DNA of 19,854 nucleotides. Origin: Betaproteobacteria bacterium UBA2293 (lineage in GTDB: Bacteria > Pseudomonadota > Gammaproteobacteria > Burkholderiales > Rhodocyclaceae). Position 1 is the first letter of the stretch. Each line of letters starts with the position of its first letter. Positions 12,384 to 19,800 of the stretch are shown here, piece after piece. The notes under the pieces are model-generated. The model was not told the origin of the DNA. It worked only from the letters and a program-made list of their open reading frames with translations, and searched no databases. Where the stretch lies: assembly GCA_002345845.1 (NCBI GenBank), contig DDWF01000078.1:132-19985 (forward strand), read 5' to 3'. The position numbers and the translations under genes are program-made.

Positions 12384-13050
12384 TCGCGATACGTTGCAGG
12401 CCGCTGCGGTCGCTGATGGCGATCTGTTCGCGACCGAGGCTGACCAGTCCCTGAGCGGCAAAACCCTTGAGCAGGCGGCTGACGATTTCGCGAACGCTGC
12501 CGAGTTCGTCGGCCAGTTGCTGATGGGTGATGGCGATCAGCGTTTCGTTGCGGGCCAGCAGCAGCTTGGCCAGGCGCTGGTCGAGGCGGGCAAAGGCCAC
12601 TTCCTCGACCAGTTGCATCAATTCGCTAATGCGCTCGGCGAAGAGATGGAAGACGAAATCGCGGAACGGTGGGTGGTCGACCATCAGTTCCGCGAACAGC
12701 GGCACCGGGAGGACGAGCAGGGTGAGCGGTGTTTCGGCAATGCCGCGGGCATTGTAGTCGCTCTTGCCGAGCAGGCAACTCGAGGAAATGATGCAGGAGC
12801 CGCCCGGTGCAACGCGGTAAAGCACCAGTTCGCGACCGCTGGCCGCCAGCTTGCAGACCTTGATGCTGCCGGCGAGGAGCAGGGGAAATCCCTGGCAGGG
12901 CTGGTGTTCGGCAAAGACCTGGGTGCCGGCCGGCAGGCGCATGACGGCCGTTGGTTGCAGCAGGGCGGCGAGGTGCGCAGCCGGCAGACAGTTCAATGCC
13001 GGATAGAGGGCGAGCAGGGCCGGGGCATCGACGTTTGCCGTGGTGTTCAT
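12376..13050 (-). CDS. Crp/Fnr-family transcriptional regulator
   Basis: A 224-residue regulator with an N-terminal cyclic-nucleotide-binding-like sensor domain (about 10-130, LLLAGSIKVCKLAASGRELV inside) and a C-terminal winged helix. The recognition region is ITHQQLADELGSVREIVSRL (174-193). The sensor lacks the usual FGE cAMP pocket; at that place it has SCIISSSCLLGK. It carries five cysteines (21, 52, 66, 86, 92) but not the N-terminal iron-sulfur cysteine cluster of Fnr. The signal is unknown; redox or sulfide sensing by cysteines is only a guess. The frame is open further upstream, but the ATG at 13050, one base after the exoA stop, gives a normal start. It is likely co-transcribed with exoA and may control the downstream DUF2892 gene. 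Confidence 0.87.
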   Translation of the reverse strand: MNTTANVDAPALLALYPALNCLPAAHLAALLQPTAVMRLPAGTQVFAEHQPCQGFPLLLAGSIKVCKLAASGRELVLYRVAPGGSCIISSSCLLGKSDYNARGIAETPLTLLVLPVPLFAELMVDHPPFRDFVFHLFAERISELMQLVEEVAFARLDQRLAKLLLARNETLIAITHQQLADELGSVREIVSRLLKGFAAQGLVSLGREQIAISDRSGLQRIATV

Positions 13051-13051
13051 G

Positions 13052-13816
<765 letters not shown>

Positions 13817-13874
13817 GAAGTGACGGGGGCGAGGGAGGAACCCGATTCTGCCACAGCCCCCCTGGCCAAAGGCT

Positions 13875-14399
13875 TCATTCGGCGGGCTTGTCGGCGGCTG
13901 GCTCCGTCGCCGGGGCCAGACCGCCGGAAGGCTTGCTGCCGTAGGCGGCAGTCTTCGGGTAGCCGGCCAGATCGAGCAGATTGTTGTAGGCGCCGGTCTC
14001 GAAGCCACGGAAGCTCTGTTGGCCGACCTTGAGCGTCGGGACGAAGACATCGCCGACCAGGGCCTTCAGTTCGGCAGCGTCTTCCGCCTTTTGCAGCATT
14101 TTCTCGGTGAATGGGATGCCGCGGCCGTTGAGCATGTCGCGCGCCTGCTTGCACTCGGTGACGCAGTCGGCCGCCGTGTACAAGGTCACGGGAAAGTTCT
14201 CGCGTGCCTTGCGCACAGCAAACGGCAGGTCTTCGCTGGTGGCCGATGAGCCTTCGCCGACGCGGGTGACTGCCTTGGCCTTGCCCGGCGGCGGGGTGTC
14301 GGAAATGATCGTGCGGCCGGTGGAGTCAACCCAGCGGTAGGCCTGGGCGGAAGCGCCGACGCTGAGCAGCGCCAGGCAGAGGACGAGCAGGTAACGCAT
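13875..14399 (-). CDS. DUF4124 and glutaredoxin-like domain protein, exported
   Basis: A 174-residue exported protein. Residues 1-20 are a signal peptide (MRYLLVLCLALLSVGASAQA). Then comes a DUF4124 module (AYRWVDSTGRTIISDTPPPG, about 20-39) and a glutaredoxin-like domain (about 70-150) starting FPVTLYTAADCVTECKQAR, with cis-proline VPTL (120-123). The two cysteines (79 and 83) are spaced CX3C instead of the CXXC or CXXS of ordinary glutaredoxins, so disulfide chemistry may differ. The tail (150-174) is rich in alanine, proline and glutamate. The start at 14399 was chosen because GGGAGA lies at good spacing. It follows prlC by 19 bases and is probably co-transcribed with it. Substrate unknown. 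Confidence 0.8.
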   Translation of the reverse strand: MRYLLVLCLALLSVGASAQAYRWVDSTGRTIISDTPPPGKAKAVTRVGEGSSATSEDLPFAVRKARENFPVTLYTAADCVTECKQARDMLNGRGIPFTEKMLQKAEDAAELKALVGDVFVPTLKVGQQSFRGFETGAYNNLLDLAGYPKTAAYGSKPSGGLAPATEPAADKPAE

Positions 14400-14418
14400 G
14401 GCAATCTCCCGAGTGGGT

Positions 14419-16476
14419 CTATCCGGCAATCATACCGCTATGACGCAACAGTGCGTCCACGCTTGGCTCACGGCCGCGGAAGGCGCGGAAGGATTCGAGT
14501 GCCGGGCGGGCGCCGCCCATCGACAGGATCTCGTCGAGGAAGCGCTTGCCGACGGTGGCGTCGAACGGGTCGCCGGCCTCCTCGAAGGCGGCGTAGGCGT
14601 CGGCCGACAGCACTTCCGCCCACTTGTAGCTGTAGTAGCCGGCGGCATAGCCACCACCGAAGATGTGCGAGAAGCTGTTCGGGAAGCGGTGCCATTCGGG
14701 CGGGATCAGCACGGCGACCTCCCGGCGCACGGTATTGACCAGATCCATGACAGTCAGCGGGCCCTTGGGGTCGAAGTCGCAGTGCAGCAGCATGTCGAAC
14801 AGCGAGAACTCGATCTGGCGGACCGTCATCATGCCGCTTTGGAAATTCTTCGCCGCCAGCATCTTGTCGAACAGGGCGCGCGGCAGCGGTTCGCCGCTAT
14901 CGACGTGGGCGGTCATGTCCTGCAGCACTTCCCATTCCCAGCAATAGTTCTCCATGAATTGCGACGGTAGTTCGACGGCATCCCATTCGACGCCGTGGAT
15001 GCCGGAGACGCCCAGTTCCTCACCGCGCGTCAGCAGGTGGTGCAGGCCGTGGCCGGACTCGTGGAACAGGGTGATGACTTCGTCGTGGGTGAAGGTCGCC
15101 GGTTTGCCGCCAACCGGCGGGGCGAAGTTGCAGTTCAGATAGGCGATCGGTTTTTGAATTCCGGCCCCGGCCCGCCGGCGCGAGCGCGCCTCATCCATCC
15201 AGGCGCCGCCGCGCTTGGTTTCGCGGGCATACAGATCCATGTAGAACTGGCCGACCAGTTCGCCGGCCGGAGTCTCGATGCGGTAGAAGCGCACCGCGTC
15301 GTCCCAGGCCGGTGCCAAGTCCGGCTTGACCTTGACGGTGAACAGGCTTTCGATGACCTTGAACAGTCCGGCGATCACTTTCGGCTCGGTGAAGTATTGC
15401 TTCACCTCCTGTTCGGAGAAGGCGTAGCGTGCTTGCAGCAGCTTTTCCGAGACGTAGGCGGCATCCCAGGGCTGGAAATCGGCCAGGCCCAGTTCATCCT
15501 TGGCGAAGGCTTTCAGTTCGGCGATGTCCTTCGCCGCATACGGCTTGGCTTTGGCTGCCATGTCGCGCAGGAAGGCGAGCACCTGCGCCGGCGTGTCGGC
15601 CATTTTCGGCTGCAGCGAGACTTCGGCGAAATTGTTGAAGCCGAGCATCTGCGCATCTTCGGCGCGCAGTTCGAGGATGCGGTTCATGATCGGCGTGTTG
15701 TCCCACTCCGGCTTGCTCGAACCATCGGTGAATTCGGCGGCGCGGGTGGCATAGGCGCGGTACAGGCGGGCGCGTAGCTCGCGGTTGTCGGCGTATTGCA
15801 TCACCGGGCCGTAGGAGGGGGCGTGCAGGGTGAATTTCCAGCCGTCGAGCCCAGCCTTATCGGCCGCCTCGCGGGCGGCTTCCTTCGCATAGTCGGGCAG
15901 GCCGGCCAGCTGGGATTCGTCGGTGATGATCTCGGCGAAAGCGTTGGTGGCGTCGAGCAGGTTTTCCGAGAACTTGGCGGACAGTTGCGACAGTTCTTCC
16001 ATGATCGCCTGGTAGCGCGGCTTCTGCTCTTCCGGCAGTTCGGCGCCGGAGAGGCGGAAGTCGCGGATCTCGTTGTCGACGATCTTCTTCTGCTCGCGCG
16101 ACAGCGTCGCGTATTCCGGGCTGGCCTTCAGCGCCCGGTACTTGTCGAACAGTTTCAGGTTCTGGCCGAGCTCGCTGTAGAAGCGCGAGACTTCCGGCAG
16201 CATCTCGTTGTAGGCCTCGCGCCAGGCCGGCACGTCGTTGACCGAGTGCAGGTGGCCGACGACGCCCCAGGCACGGCCGAAGGCTTCCAGACCCACTGAC
16301 AGGGCGCCGGCAAAGTCGTTCCAGGTGGCGGGCGTGCTCTCGGCCGTCAGCCGTTCGATCAAGGCCCGGCCATCGGTGAGCAGGGATTCAATGGCCGGCT
16401 TGACGTGCTCCGGCTGAATCAGGTCGAAACGCGGAAGGTCGGAGAAGTCGAGCAGCGGGTTTTGGGCGGTGGTCAT
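14419..16476 (-). CDS. prlC: oligopeptidase A (M3 family zinc peptidase)
   Basis: Cytoplasmic zinc endopeptidase that degrades short peptides, including cleaved signal peptides. The 685-residue product starts MTTAQNPLLDFSDLPRFDLI, like E. coli OpdA (680 residues). The zinc motif is FHESGHGLHH (471-480) with His472, Glu473 and His476, followed by the third ligand Glu502 in VEWDAVELPSQFMEN. PLPRALFDKMLAAKNFQSGM after it is another family block. The ATG at 16476 was preferred; an in-frame TTG at 16491 would add five residues. No strong ribosome binding site is visible. A terminator for the upstream DUF2189 gene lies about 17 bases before the start, so prlC probably has its own promoter or depends on readthrough. 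Confidence 0.95.
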   Translation of the reverse strand: MTTAQNPLLDFSDLPRFDLIQPEHVKPAIESLLTDGRALIERLTAESTPATWNDFAGALSVGLEAFGRAWGVVGHLHSVNDVPAWREAYNEMLPEVSRFYSELGQNLKLFDKYRALKASPEYATLSREQKKIVDNEIRDFRLSGAELPEEQKPRYQAIMEELSQLSAKFSENLLDATNAFAEIITDESQLAGLPDYAKEAAREAADKAGLDGWKFTLHAPSYGPVMQYADNRELRARLYRAYATRAAEFTDGSSKPEWDNTPIMNRILELRAEDAQMLGFNNFAEVSLQPKMADTPAQVLAFLRDMAAKAKPYAAKDIAELKAFAKDELGLADFQPWDAAYVSEKLLQARYAFSEQEVKQYFTEPKVIAGLFKVIESLFTVKVKPDLAPAWDDAVRFYRIETPAGELVGQFYMDLYARETKRGGAWMDEARSRRRAGAGIQKPIAYLNCNFAPPVGGKPATFTHDEVITLFHESGHGLHHLLTRGEELGVSGIHGVEWDAVELPSQFMENYCWEWEVLQDMTAHVDSGEPLPRALFDKMLAAKNFQSGMMTVRQIEFSLFDMLLHCDFDPKGPLTVMDLVNTVRREVAVLIPPEWHRFPNSFSHIFGGGYAAGYYSYKWAEVLSADAYAAFEEAGDPFDATVGKRFLDEILSMGGARPALESFRAFRGREPSVDALLRHSGMIAG

Positions 16477-16492
16477 GGTCGTCGGGGGCAAG

Positions 16493-16515
16493 AAAAAGGG
16501 CGGTCTGCGCCGCCC
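16493..16515 (-). terminator. intrinsic terminator downstream of the DUF2189 gene
   Basis: On the minus strand GGGCGG, a six-base CGCAGA loop and CCGCCC are followed by TTTTTCTT. The hairpin lies between the DUF2189 stop (16537) and the prlC start (16476). Confidence 0.75.
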
Positions 16516-16536
16516 CTGGGTGTCGGGAGGAGCGGC

Positions 16537-17304
16537 CTATTCTACAAGGTCGCGATAGGCGTGCCATGAAGCGTGGCCGAGAATCGGCATCAGCACGACC
16601 AGGCCGAAGAGCAGCGTGGCGAAACCAAGCAGGGTCAAAGCGACGATGATGGCTGCCCACAGCAGCAGCGGCCAGGGGTTGTGAGCGACGGCGCGCAGAC
16701 TGGCGAGCATGGCGGTGGCCACATCGGCGTCACGGTCGAGCATCATCGGCACCGAAACGACCGCCAGGGCGAAGACGACCATGGCCATGATGGCGCCGAT
16801 GGCGAACCAGGTGGCGATGAAGCCGAGGTGTTCGCCGCCAAGAATGATGTCGCTGAGTACGGCGCTGCCGACCATGTCGCCGCCGATGAGGGCGAAAGCG
16901 ACGGCCGAGAAGCGTTCCCAGATGATCGCCATGAGCGCCAGCAGCAGACCGAACAGCGCTAGCGACTGGCCGTTGCGGCGGAAGCAGCGCAGCGAGTCGA
17001 TGAACAGCAGGCGCTCGCCACGACCACTGGCGCGGCTCAGTTCATAGAGGCCGGCGGCGAGCAAGGGGGCGAGCAGGAAGAAGCCGGAGATCGCCACCGT
17101 CAGCAGATGCGGATGGTCGAGCACCGCCAGGATGATCAGGTCGCCACCGAGGGCGAACAGCAGACCATAGGCCAGCGAGGGCAGCGGATTGGCCTTGAGG
17201 TCGCGCCAGCCGGCCTTGAGCCAGGCCAGCGGACGCTCGGCGGAGATGGTGCGGACCGCCGGCAGATCAAAACCGGTCACATCGAAATCGAAGGAATGGC
17301 GCAT
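16537..17304 (-). CDS. DUF2189 integral membrane protein
   Basis: A 255-residue inner-membrane protein of the DUF2189 type. It opens with a soluble segment containing AVRTISAERPLAWLKAGWRD, a family hallmark, followed by about six hydrophobic helices (roughly 42-62, 66-87, 113-133, 138-155, 162-186 and 215-245). A basic loop, RCFRRNG, lies between helices two and three, and LRAVAHNPWPLLLWA precedes the last helices. The function is not known; the family is common in proteobacteria. A clear AGGAG ribosome binding site precedes the ATG at 17304. It is flanked on both sides by terminators (purC's upstream and its own downstream), so it is probably a single-gene transcript. Confidence 0.83.
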   Translation of the reverse strand: MRHSFDFDVTGFDLPAVRTISAERPLAWLKAGWRDLKANPLPSLAYGLLFALGGDLIILAVLDHPHLLTVAISGFFLLAPLLAAGLYELSRASGRGERLLFIDSLRCFRRNGQSLALFGLLLALMAIIWERFSAVAFALIGGDMVGSAVLSDIILGGEHLGFIATWFAIGAIMAMVVFALAVVSVPMMLDRDADVATAMLASLRAVAHNPWPLLLWAAIIVALTLLGFATLLFGLVVLMPILGHASWHAYRDLVE

Positions 17305-17367
17305 GGCAGGCTCCTGGCATAGGAATACTGCCGTCAGACCGGAGCTGTGCCAGAGGGTTCCCCAAGC

Positions 17368-17391
17368 AAAACGCCCCGCAGGGCGGGGCGT
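17368..17391 (-). terminator. intrinsic terminator of purC
   Basis: On the minus strand ACGCCCCGC, a three-base loop and GCGGGGCGT are followed by TTTTG. The nine-base perfect stem lies about 30 bases after the purC stop codon. Confidence 0.88.
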
Positions 17392-17419
17392 CGTGTTGCC
17401 GCGTGGTCTGCCGAATGCC

Positions 17420-18352
17420 TTACAGCGTCTTGCCGGTCAGCTTCTCATAGGCCTCGATGTACTTGGCGCTGGTGCGGGCGATGACGTCGGCCGGCAGCTT
17501 CGGGCCGGGGGCGACCTTGCCCCAGTCCAGGGTTTCCAGGTAGTCGCGGACGTACTGCTTGTCGTAGGACGGCGGGTTGCTGCCTTCGGCGTACTGGTCG
17601 GCCGGCCAGAAACGTGAGGAATCCGGGGTCAGCGCTTCGTCGATCAGGTGCAGGGTACCGGCGGCGTCGATGCCGAACTCGAACTTGGTGTCGGCGATGA
17701 TGATGCCGCGCGTTGACGCATAGACGGCGGCTTCTTCATAAAGGCGGATGGCCGCATCGCGGGCTTCGGCACACAGCTGGGCGCCGCTCTTGCCGGTGCC
17801 CTTGAGGGCGTCGGCCAGGGTGGCGTCGCAGTTGGCGGCGGCCTGCTCGTAGGAAACGTTCTCGTCGTGGTCACCGACTTCGGCCTTGGTCGCCGGGGTG
17901 AAGATCGGGCTGGGCAGCTTGGCCGCCATCTTCAGGCCGGCCGGCAGGGCGATGCCGCAGATGGCGCCGGTCTGCTGGTAATCCTTCCAGCCGGAACCGA
18001 TCACGTAGCCGCGGACCACGGCCTCGATCGGCAGCGGCTGCAGGCGCTTGACGACGACGGCACGGCCGCGCACCTGTTCGCGTTCGTTGGCGGCGACGAC
18101 CGATTCCGGGTCAATGCCGGTCAGCTGGTTGGGCACGATGTGGCCGAGCTTCTCGAACCAGAAGTTGGCGACGGCCTGCAGCACCTCGCCCTTGCGCGGA
18201 ATCGGGTCCGGAAGGATGACGTCGAAGGCGGAGAGGCGGTCGGTGGTGACGATCAGCAGCTTGTCGGCGTCGACGGCGTAGATGTCGCGGACCTTGCCCT
18301 TGTTGAGCAGCGGCAGGCTGGTGATGGAGGATTCGAAGAGCGGAGCGGTCAC
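17420..18352 (-). CDS. purC: phosphoribosylaminoimidazole-succinocarboxamide synthase
   Basis: SAICAR synthase joins CAIR and aspartate with ATP in purine synthesis. The product is 310 residues if started at the GTG at 18352. Landmarks are [14 protein letters not shown] (15-28), [20 protein letters not shown] (38-57), [19 protein letters not shown] (108-126), then [13 protein letters not shown] and [15 protein letters not shown]. It belongs to the long form (about 300 residues) found in betaproteobacteria and yeast, not the 237-residue E. coli form. No in-frame ATG fits; the frame is open 37 codons further upstream, but that part crosses the promoter and is not conserved-looking. The ribosome binding site is weak. 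Terminator downstream and -10 upstream define a single-gene transcript. Confidence 0.95.
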   Translation of the reverse strand: MTAPLFESSITSLPLLNKGKVRDIYAVDADKLLIVTTDRLSAFDVILPDPIPRKGEVLQAVANFWFEKLGHIVPNQLTGIDPESVVAANEREQVRGRAVVVKRLQPLPIEAVVRGYVIGSGWKDYQQTGAICGIALPAGLKMAAKLPSPIFTPATKAEVGDHDENVSYEQAAANCDATLADALKGTGKSGAQLCAEARDAAIRLYEEAAVYASTRGIIIADTKFEFGIDAAGTLHLIDEALTPDSSRFWPADQYAEGSNPPSYDKQYVRDYLETLDWGKVAPGPKLPADVIARTSAKYIEAYEKLTGKTL

Positions 18353-18379
18353 GGTCGTGGTCCCGAAAGCAAAAGCGCG

Positions 18380-18385
18380 ATTATA
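18380..18385 (-). promoter_or_regulatory. -10 element of the purC promoter
   Basis: A perfect TATAAT on the minus strand lies 27 bases before the purC GTG, giving a short leader. The -35 is poor (around TCAAGC at 17-base spacing). No purine-repressor-like palindrome was recognised. Confidence 0.55.
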
Positions 18386-18713
18386 AATCAAGGCAAAAAG
18401 CCGCTTGACGGCGATTGTACGGATTAAGCGCGGGGCAATCCGGATCGCGAATCCGGCTGGCAACTGATTGACGCCAGCCTGCCGGCTTCAGGCAAGTTGG
18501 CAGCCGCGGGCGAAATCCGGTGCAAACGGCATATCCGCTCGACATGGTTGCGCACAGTGCTTAAGCTGTGACGCGGGCAATCAATCGCCTCAAGAGACTG
18601 CCCAGGCAAGCGCGAGGATGATTCGGTGGCATGCCGTAAATGCTGTCGGGAAGTTGTTGTGGGGAACACAATTGTTCAGCGAATGCAACATTACAAGCAC
18701 CTTGGGAGGCGCC
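18386..18713. other. non-coding stretch between purC promoter and repeat ORF; several small hairpins
   Basis: No convincing gene. Stem-loops seen are CCGGAT/ATCCGG (18440-18456, five-base loop) and, partly overlapping, GGCTGGC/GCCAGCC (18455-18479, 11-base loop), followed by smaller ones. They exclude one another in part and lack T runs, so they are not clear terminators. GAACA/TGTTC at about 18663-18676 is another small dyad. No integrase gene remnant was recognised on either strand. Frames open across it have no ribosome binding site or family resemblance. Confidence 0.4.
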
Positions 18714-18929
18714 ATGTTCACCAGCTTAGACGGCAGCAGATCAGGATATACGACGCTCACGCCGTATATCCTGGCAAAGCGCCATGTTTCGCCGCCATCC
18801 ATCCTTGAGAATAATCCAGCCACCCCTTTCGAAAGCCCCCCTGGGTGGCCTTCTCCGACTGATGTGCTGACCGGAATGGATGGCATCAAACCAGCTTATA
18901 CGGCGCTTATGCCGTCCACTTCACGTTAG
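18714..18929 (+). CDS. possible small protein of 71 residues with an internal repeat
   Basis: Short open frame whose ATG is preceded by GGGAGG (18705-18710), a good Shine-Dalgarno at slightly short spacing. The product begins MFTSLDGSRSGYTTLTPYIL and ends GMDGIKPAYTALMPSTSR; the two ends resemble each other (T, DG, YT, L and P shared at equal spacing) 50 codons apart. No signal peptide, helix or known domain is recognised. The TAG stop is formed by the GTTAG of the recombination core at 18925, as is common for cassette genes. Against it: the same DNA holds nested inverted repeats, another alignment of the repeats breaks the frame, and a 99-codon frame is open on the other strand. It may be a chance frame over structured DNA. 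Confidence 0.35.
   Translation: MFTSLDGSRSGYTTLTPYILAKRHVSPPSILENNPATPFESPPGWPSPTDVLTGMDGIKPAYTALMPSTSR
18721..18915. repeat. nest of direct and inverted repeats at the left edge of the cassette array
   Basis: CCAGCTTA plus TACG(A/G)CGCT(C/T)A(C/T)GCCGT occurs twice: at 18721-18765, where the two parts are split by 20 extra bases, and compactly at 18891-18915. Inverted repeats are CAGGATATACG/CGTATATCCTG (18742-18752 and 18763-18773, ten-base loop), GCCATCCAT/ATGGATGGC (18794-18802 and 18876-18884), GCCACCC/GGGTGGC (18819-18825 and 18843-18849), the palindrome CTTTCGAAAG (18826-18835) inside the last pair, and ACGGC/GCCGT (18900-18904 and 18911-18915). The pair at 18819 lies inside the pair at 18794, so the segment could fold as a branched structure. 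Confidence 0.7.
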
Positions 18930-18931
18930 CC
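18925..18931 (+). other. integron recombination core (GTTAGCC), attI-like or degenerate attC, at the left edge of cassette 1
   Basis: GTTAGCC is identical to the R' core of the complete attC at 19412-19418, and the next gene starts three bases later, as the second cassette gene does. Upstream, CCACTTCAC loosely resembles an L' box, but no matching R'' (GGCTAAC) or paired L'' is found within 150 bases. It therefore fits an attI site or a decayed attC better than an intact attC. Confidence 0.6.
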
Positions 18932-18934
18932 CTG

Positions 18935-19354
18935 ATGATCACTGACCAACAATCTCTGCAGGCAATCCGTGACAGTTGGGCTGGCGTTCGAGAACTGAAA
19001 AAGCACGCACAACTGATGAGACTTGTTCCAGGCATGGGTTTCATAGACTTTGGGGGCTCGACGCCAGATGCATTTTGGAACCTGCCATTCGCACTTGCAT
19101 ACTCCGTATTGGATCAAGCGTTGTCGGCACTGAGAGATCAAAGTGTCTTTGTTTGTGGGACATGGATGCTTGGTCCGAAAATGGAGGCGTCCAAACAGCA
19201 TTTGCCGTGGCAAGACTACGATCTTGTGAGCCGCGGGAAGGATGCGAGAAATGATTTAGCGCACCGAGCGATTCTCTTGCCCAAGAAGGAGTGCTTCTTG
19301 TACGTCGATGCGGTAGGTGTAGAGCTAAAAGCATGGGGAATAGTTAATGGCTAA
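18935..19354 (+). CDS. cassette-encoded hypothetical protein with HEPN-like RX4H motif
   Basis: A 139-residue soluble protein not recognised as a named family. It looks mostly helical: an N-terminal helix (about 5-30), a hydrophobic helix DAFWNLPFALAYSVLDQALS (45-64), and near the C-terminus RGKDARNDLAHRAILL (100-115), which contains RNDLAH (Arg105 to His110). An arginine, a polar residue and a histidine at RX4-6H spacing in a helix is the active-site pattern of HEPN ribonucleases, common in toxin and defence systems; this is motif resemblance only. The ATG follows the GTTAGCC core by three bases with no ribosome binding site, and the TAA lies within the R'' arm of the attC behind it, both typical of integron cassettes. 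GC is visibly lower than in the housekeeping genes. No antitoxin-like gene shares the cassette. Confidence 0.75.
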   Translation: MITDQQSLQAIRDSWAGVRELKKHAQLMRLVPGMGFIDFGGSTPDAFWNLPFALAYSVLDQALSALRDQSVFVCGTWMLGPKMEASKQHLPWQDYDLVSRGKDARNDLAHRAILLPKKECFLYVDAVGVELKAWGIVNG

Positions 19355-19418
19355 CACCTCATTCCACCGGACTTGGCGCGGCAAGCCGCGCCAAGTCCGG
19401 TGAATTCAAACGTTAGCC
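19349..19418 (+). other. attC recombination site (59-base element) of an integron cassette
   Basis: This 70-base imperfect palindrome starts with R'' GGCTAAC (19349-19355) and ends with R' GTTAGCC (19412-19418), exact inverse complements. Next to them are L''-like TCATTCCACC and L'-like GGTGAATTCAAAC, with the same wording as the L boxes of the aadA attC. The centre is an 18-base perfect stem (19365-19382 with 19385-19402). The unequal 9-base arms between R and stem leave the unpaired and extrahelical bases that integrases use. Insertion is expected between G and TTAGCC. The site belongs to the cassette whose gene ends in its R'' arm. Confidence 0.92.
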
Positions 19419-19421
19419 GCT

Positions 19422-19796
19422 ATGACACCATCGCACTCCAAGCTCGCCAGTATTGTTGCCATCGCCTACGTCTTGATTGTTGTAGGGGGCATGCTGCTTC
19501 ACTTTTTCAACACCGGCGACCTCGGCACTCTTAAGTACAGCCTTATGCTTCCCGCCACGCTGGCCGCCGTTTTCGTTGGCAGCCTAGTCGCATTTGGTCT
19601 ATGGCATCGCTTTGCCTGGGCGTGGTGGTTAGGCCTGGCTGCAGTTGGCACCCAACTCATTCGCTTCGGTAGCTGGTTCATTGGTCGCTTGAGTGTTGGT
19701 GATGCGCCTGTGGCTTCATGGGCCATCGCCGTTCTGCTCTTGGCCTTCCTATTTCTGTTGCTCGCTAAGGCCACGCGCCAACAATGCACTCGTTAA
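19422..19796 (+). CDS. cassette-encoded hypothetical four-helix membrane protein
   Basis: A 124-residue integral membrane protein with four predicted helices: about 9-28 (ASIVAIAYVLIVVGGMLLHF), 40-60 (LMLPATLAAVFVGSLVAFGL), 63-85 (RFAWAWWLGLAAVGTQLIRF) and 97-115 (ASWAIAVLLLAFLFLLLAK). The tail KATRQQCTR is basic. Loops are short and there is no catalytic-looking motif. No family is recognised; small multi-helix proteins of unknown role are frequent in integron cassettes. The ATG follows the GTTAGCC core by three bases, without a Shine-Dalgarno. The TAA at 19794-19796 is four bases before a GGCTAAC core. Expression would depend on an upstream promoter or readthrough. Confidence 0.7.
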   Translation: MTPSHSKLASIVAIAYVLIVVGGMLLHFFNTGDLGTLKYSLMLPATLAAVFVGSLVAFGLWHRFAWAWWLGLAAVGTQLIRFGSWFIGRLSVGDAPVASWAIAVLLLAFLFLLLAKATRQQCTR

Positions 19797-19800
19797 ACGC

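Noticed and set aside
18500..18545. possible cobalamin-type riboswitch (GAAATCCGGTGCAAACGG)
   Set aside because: The B12-box and the conserved core GCCACTG and flanking stems are missing on both strands, and no transport or B12 gene follows.
18468..18713. N-terminal extension of the small repeat ORF to 153 codons
   Set aside because: The extra 82 codons have no ribosome binding site and cover hairpin-rich non-coding DNA; the ATG at 18714 with GGGAGG is better.
18590..18889. 99-codon minus-strand frame in the purC-cassette gap, considered as integrase remnant or gene
   Set aside because: No IntI motifs, no clear ribosome binding site, and it is complementary to the repeat nest; it remains only a weak alternative to the plus-strand frame.
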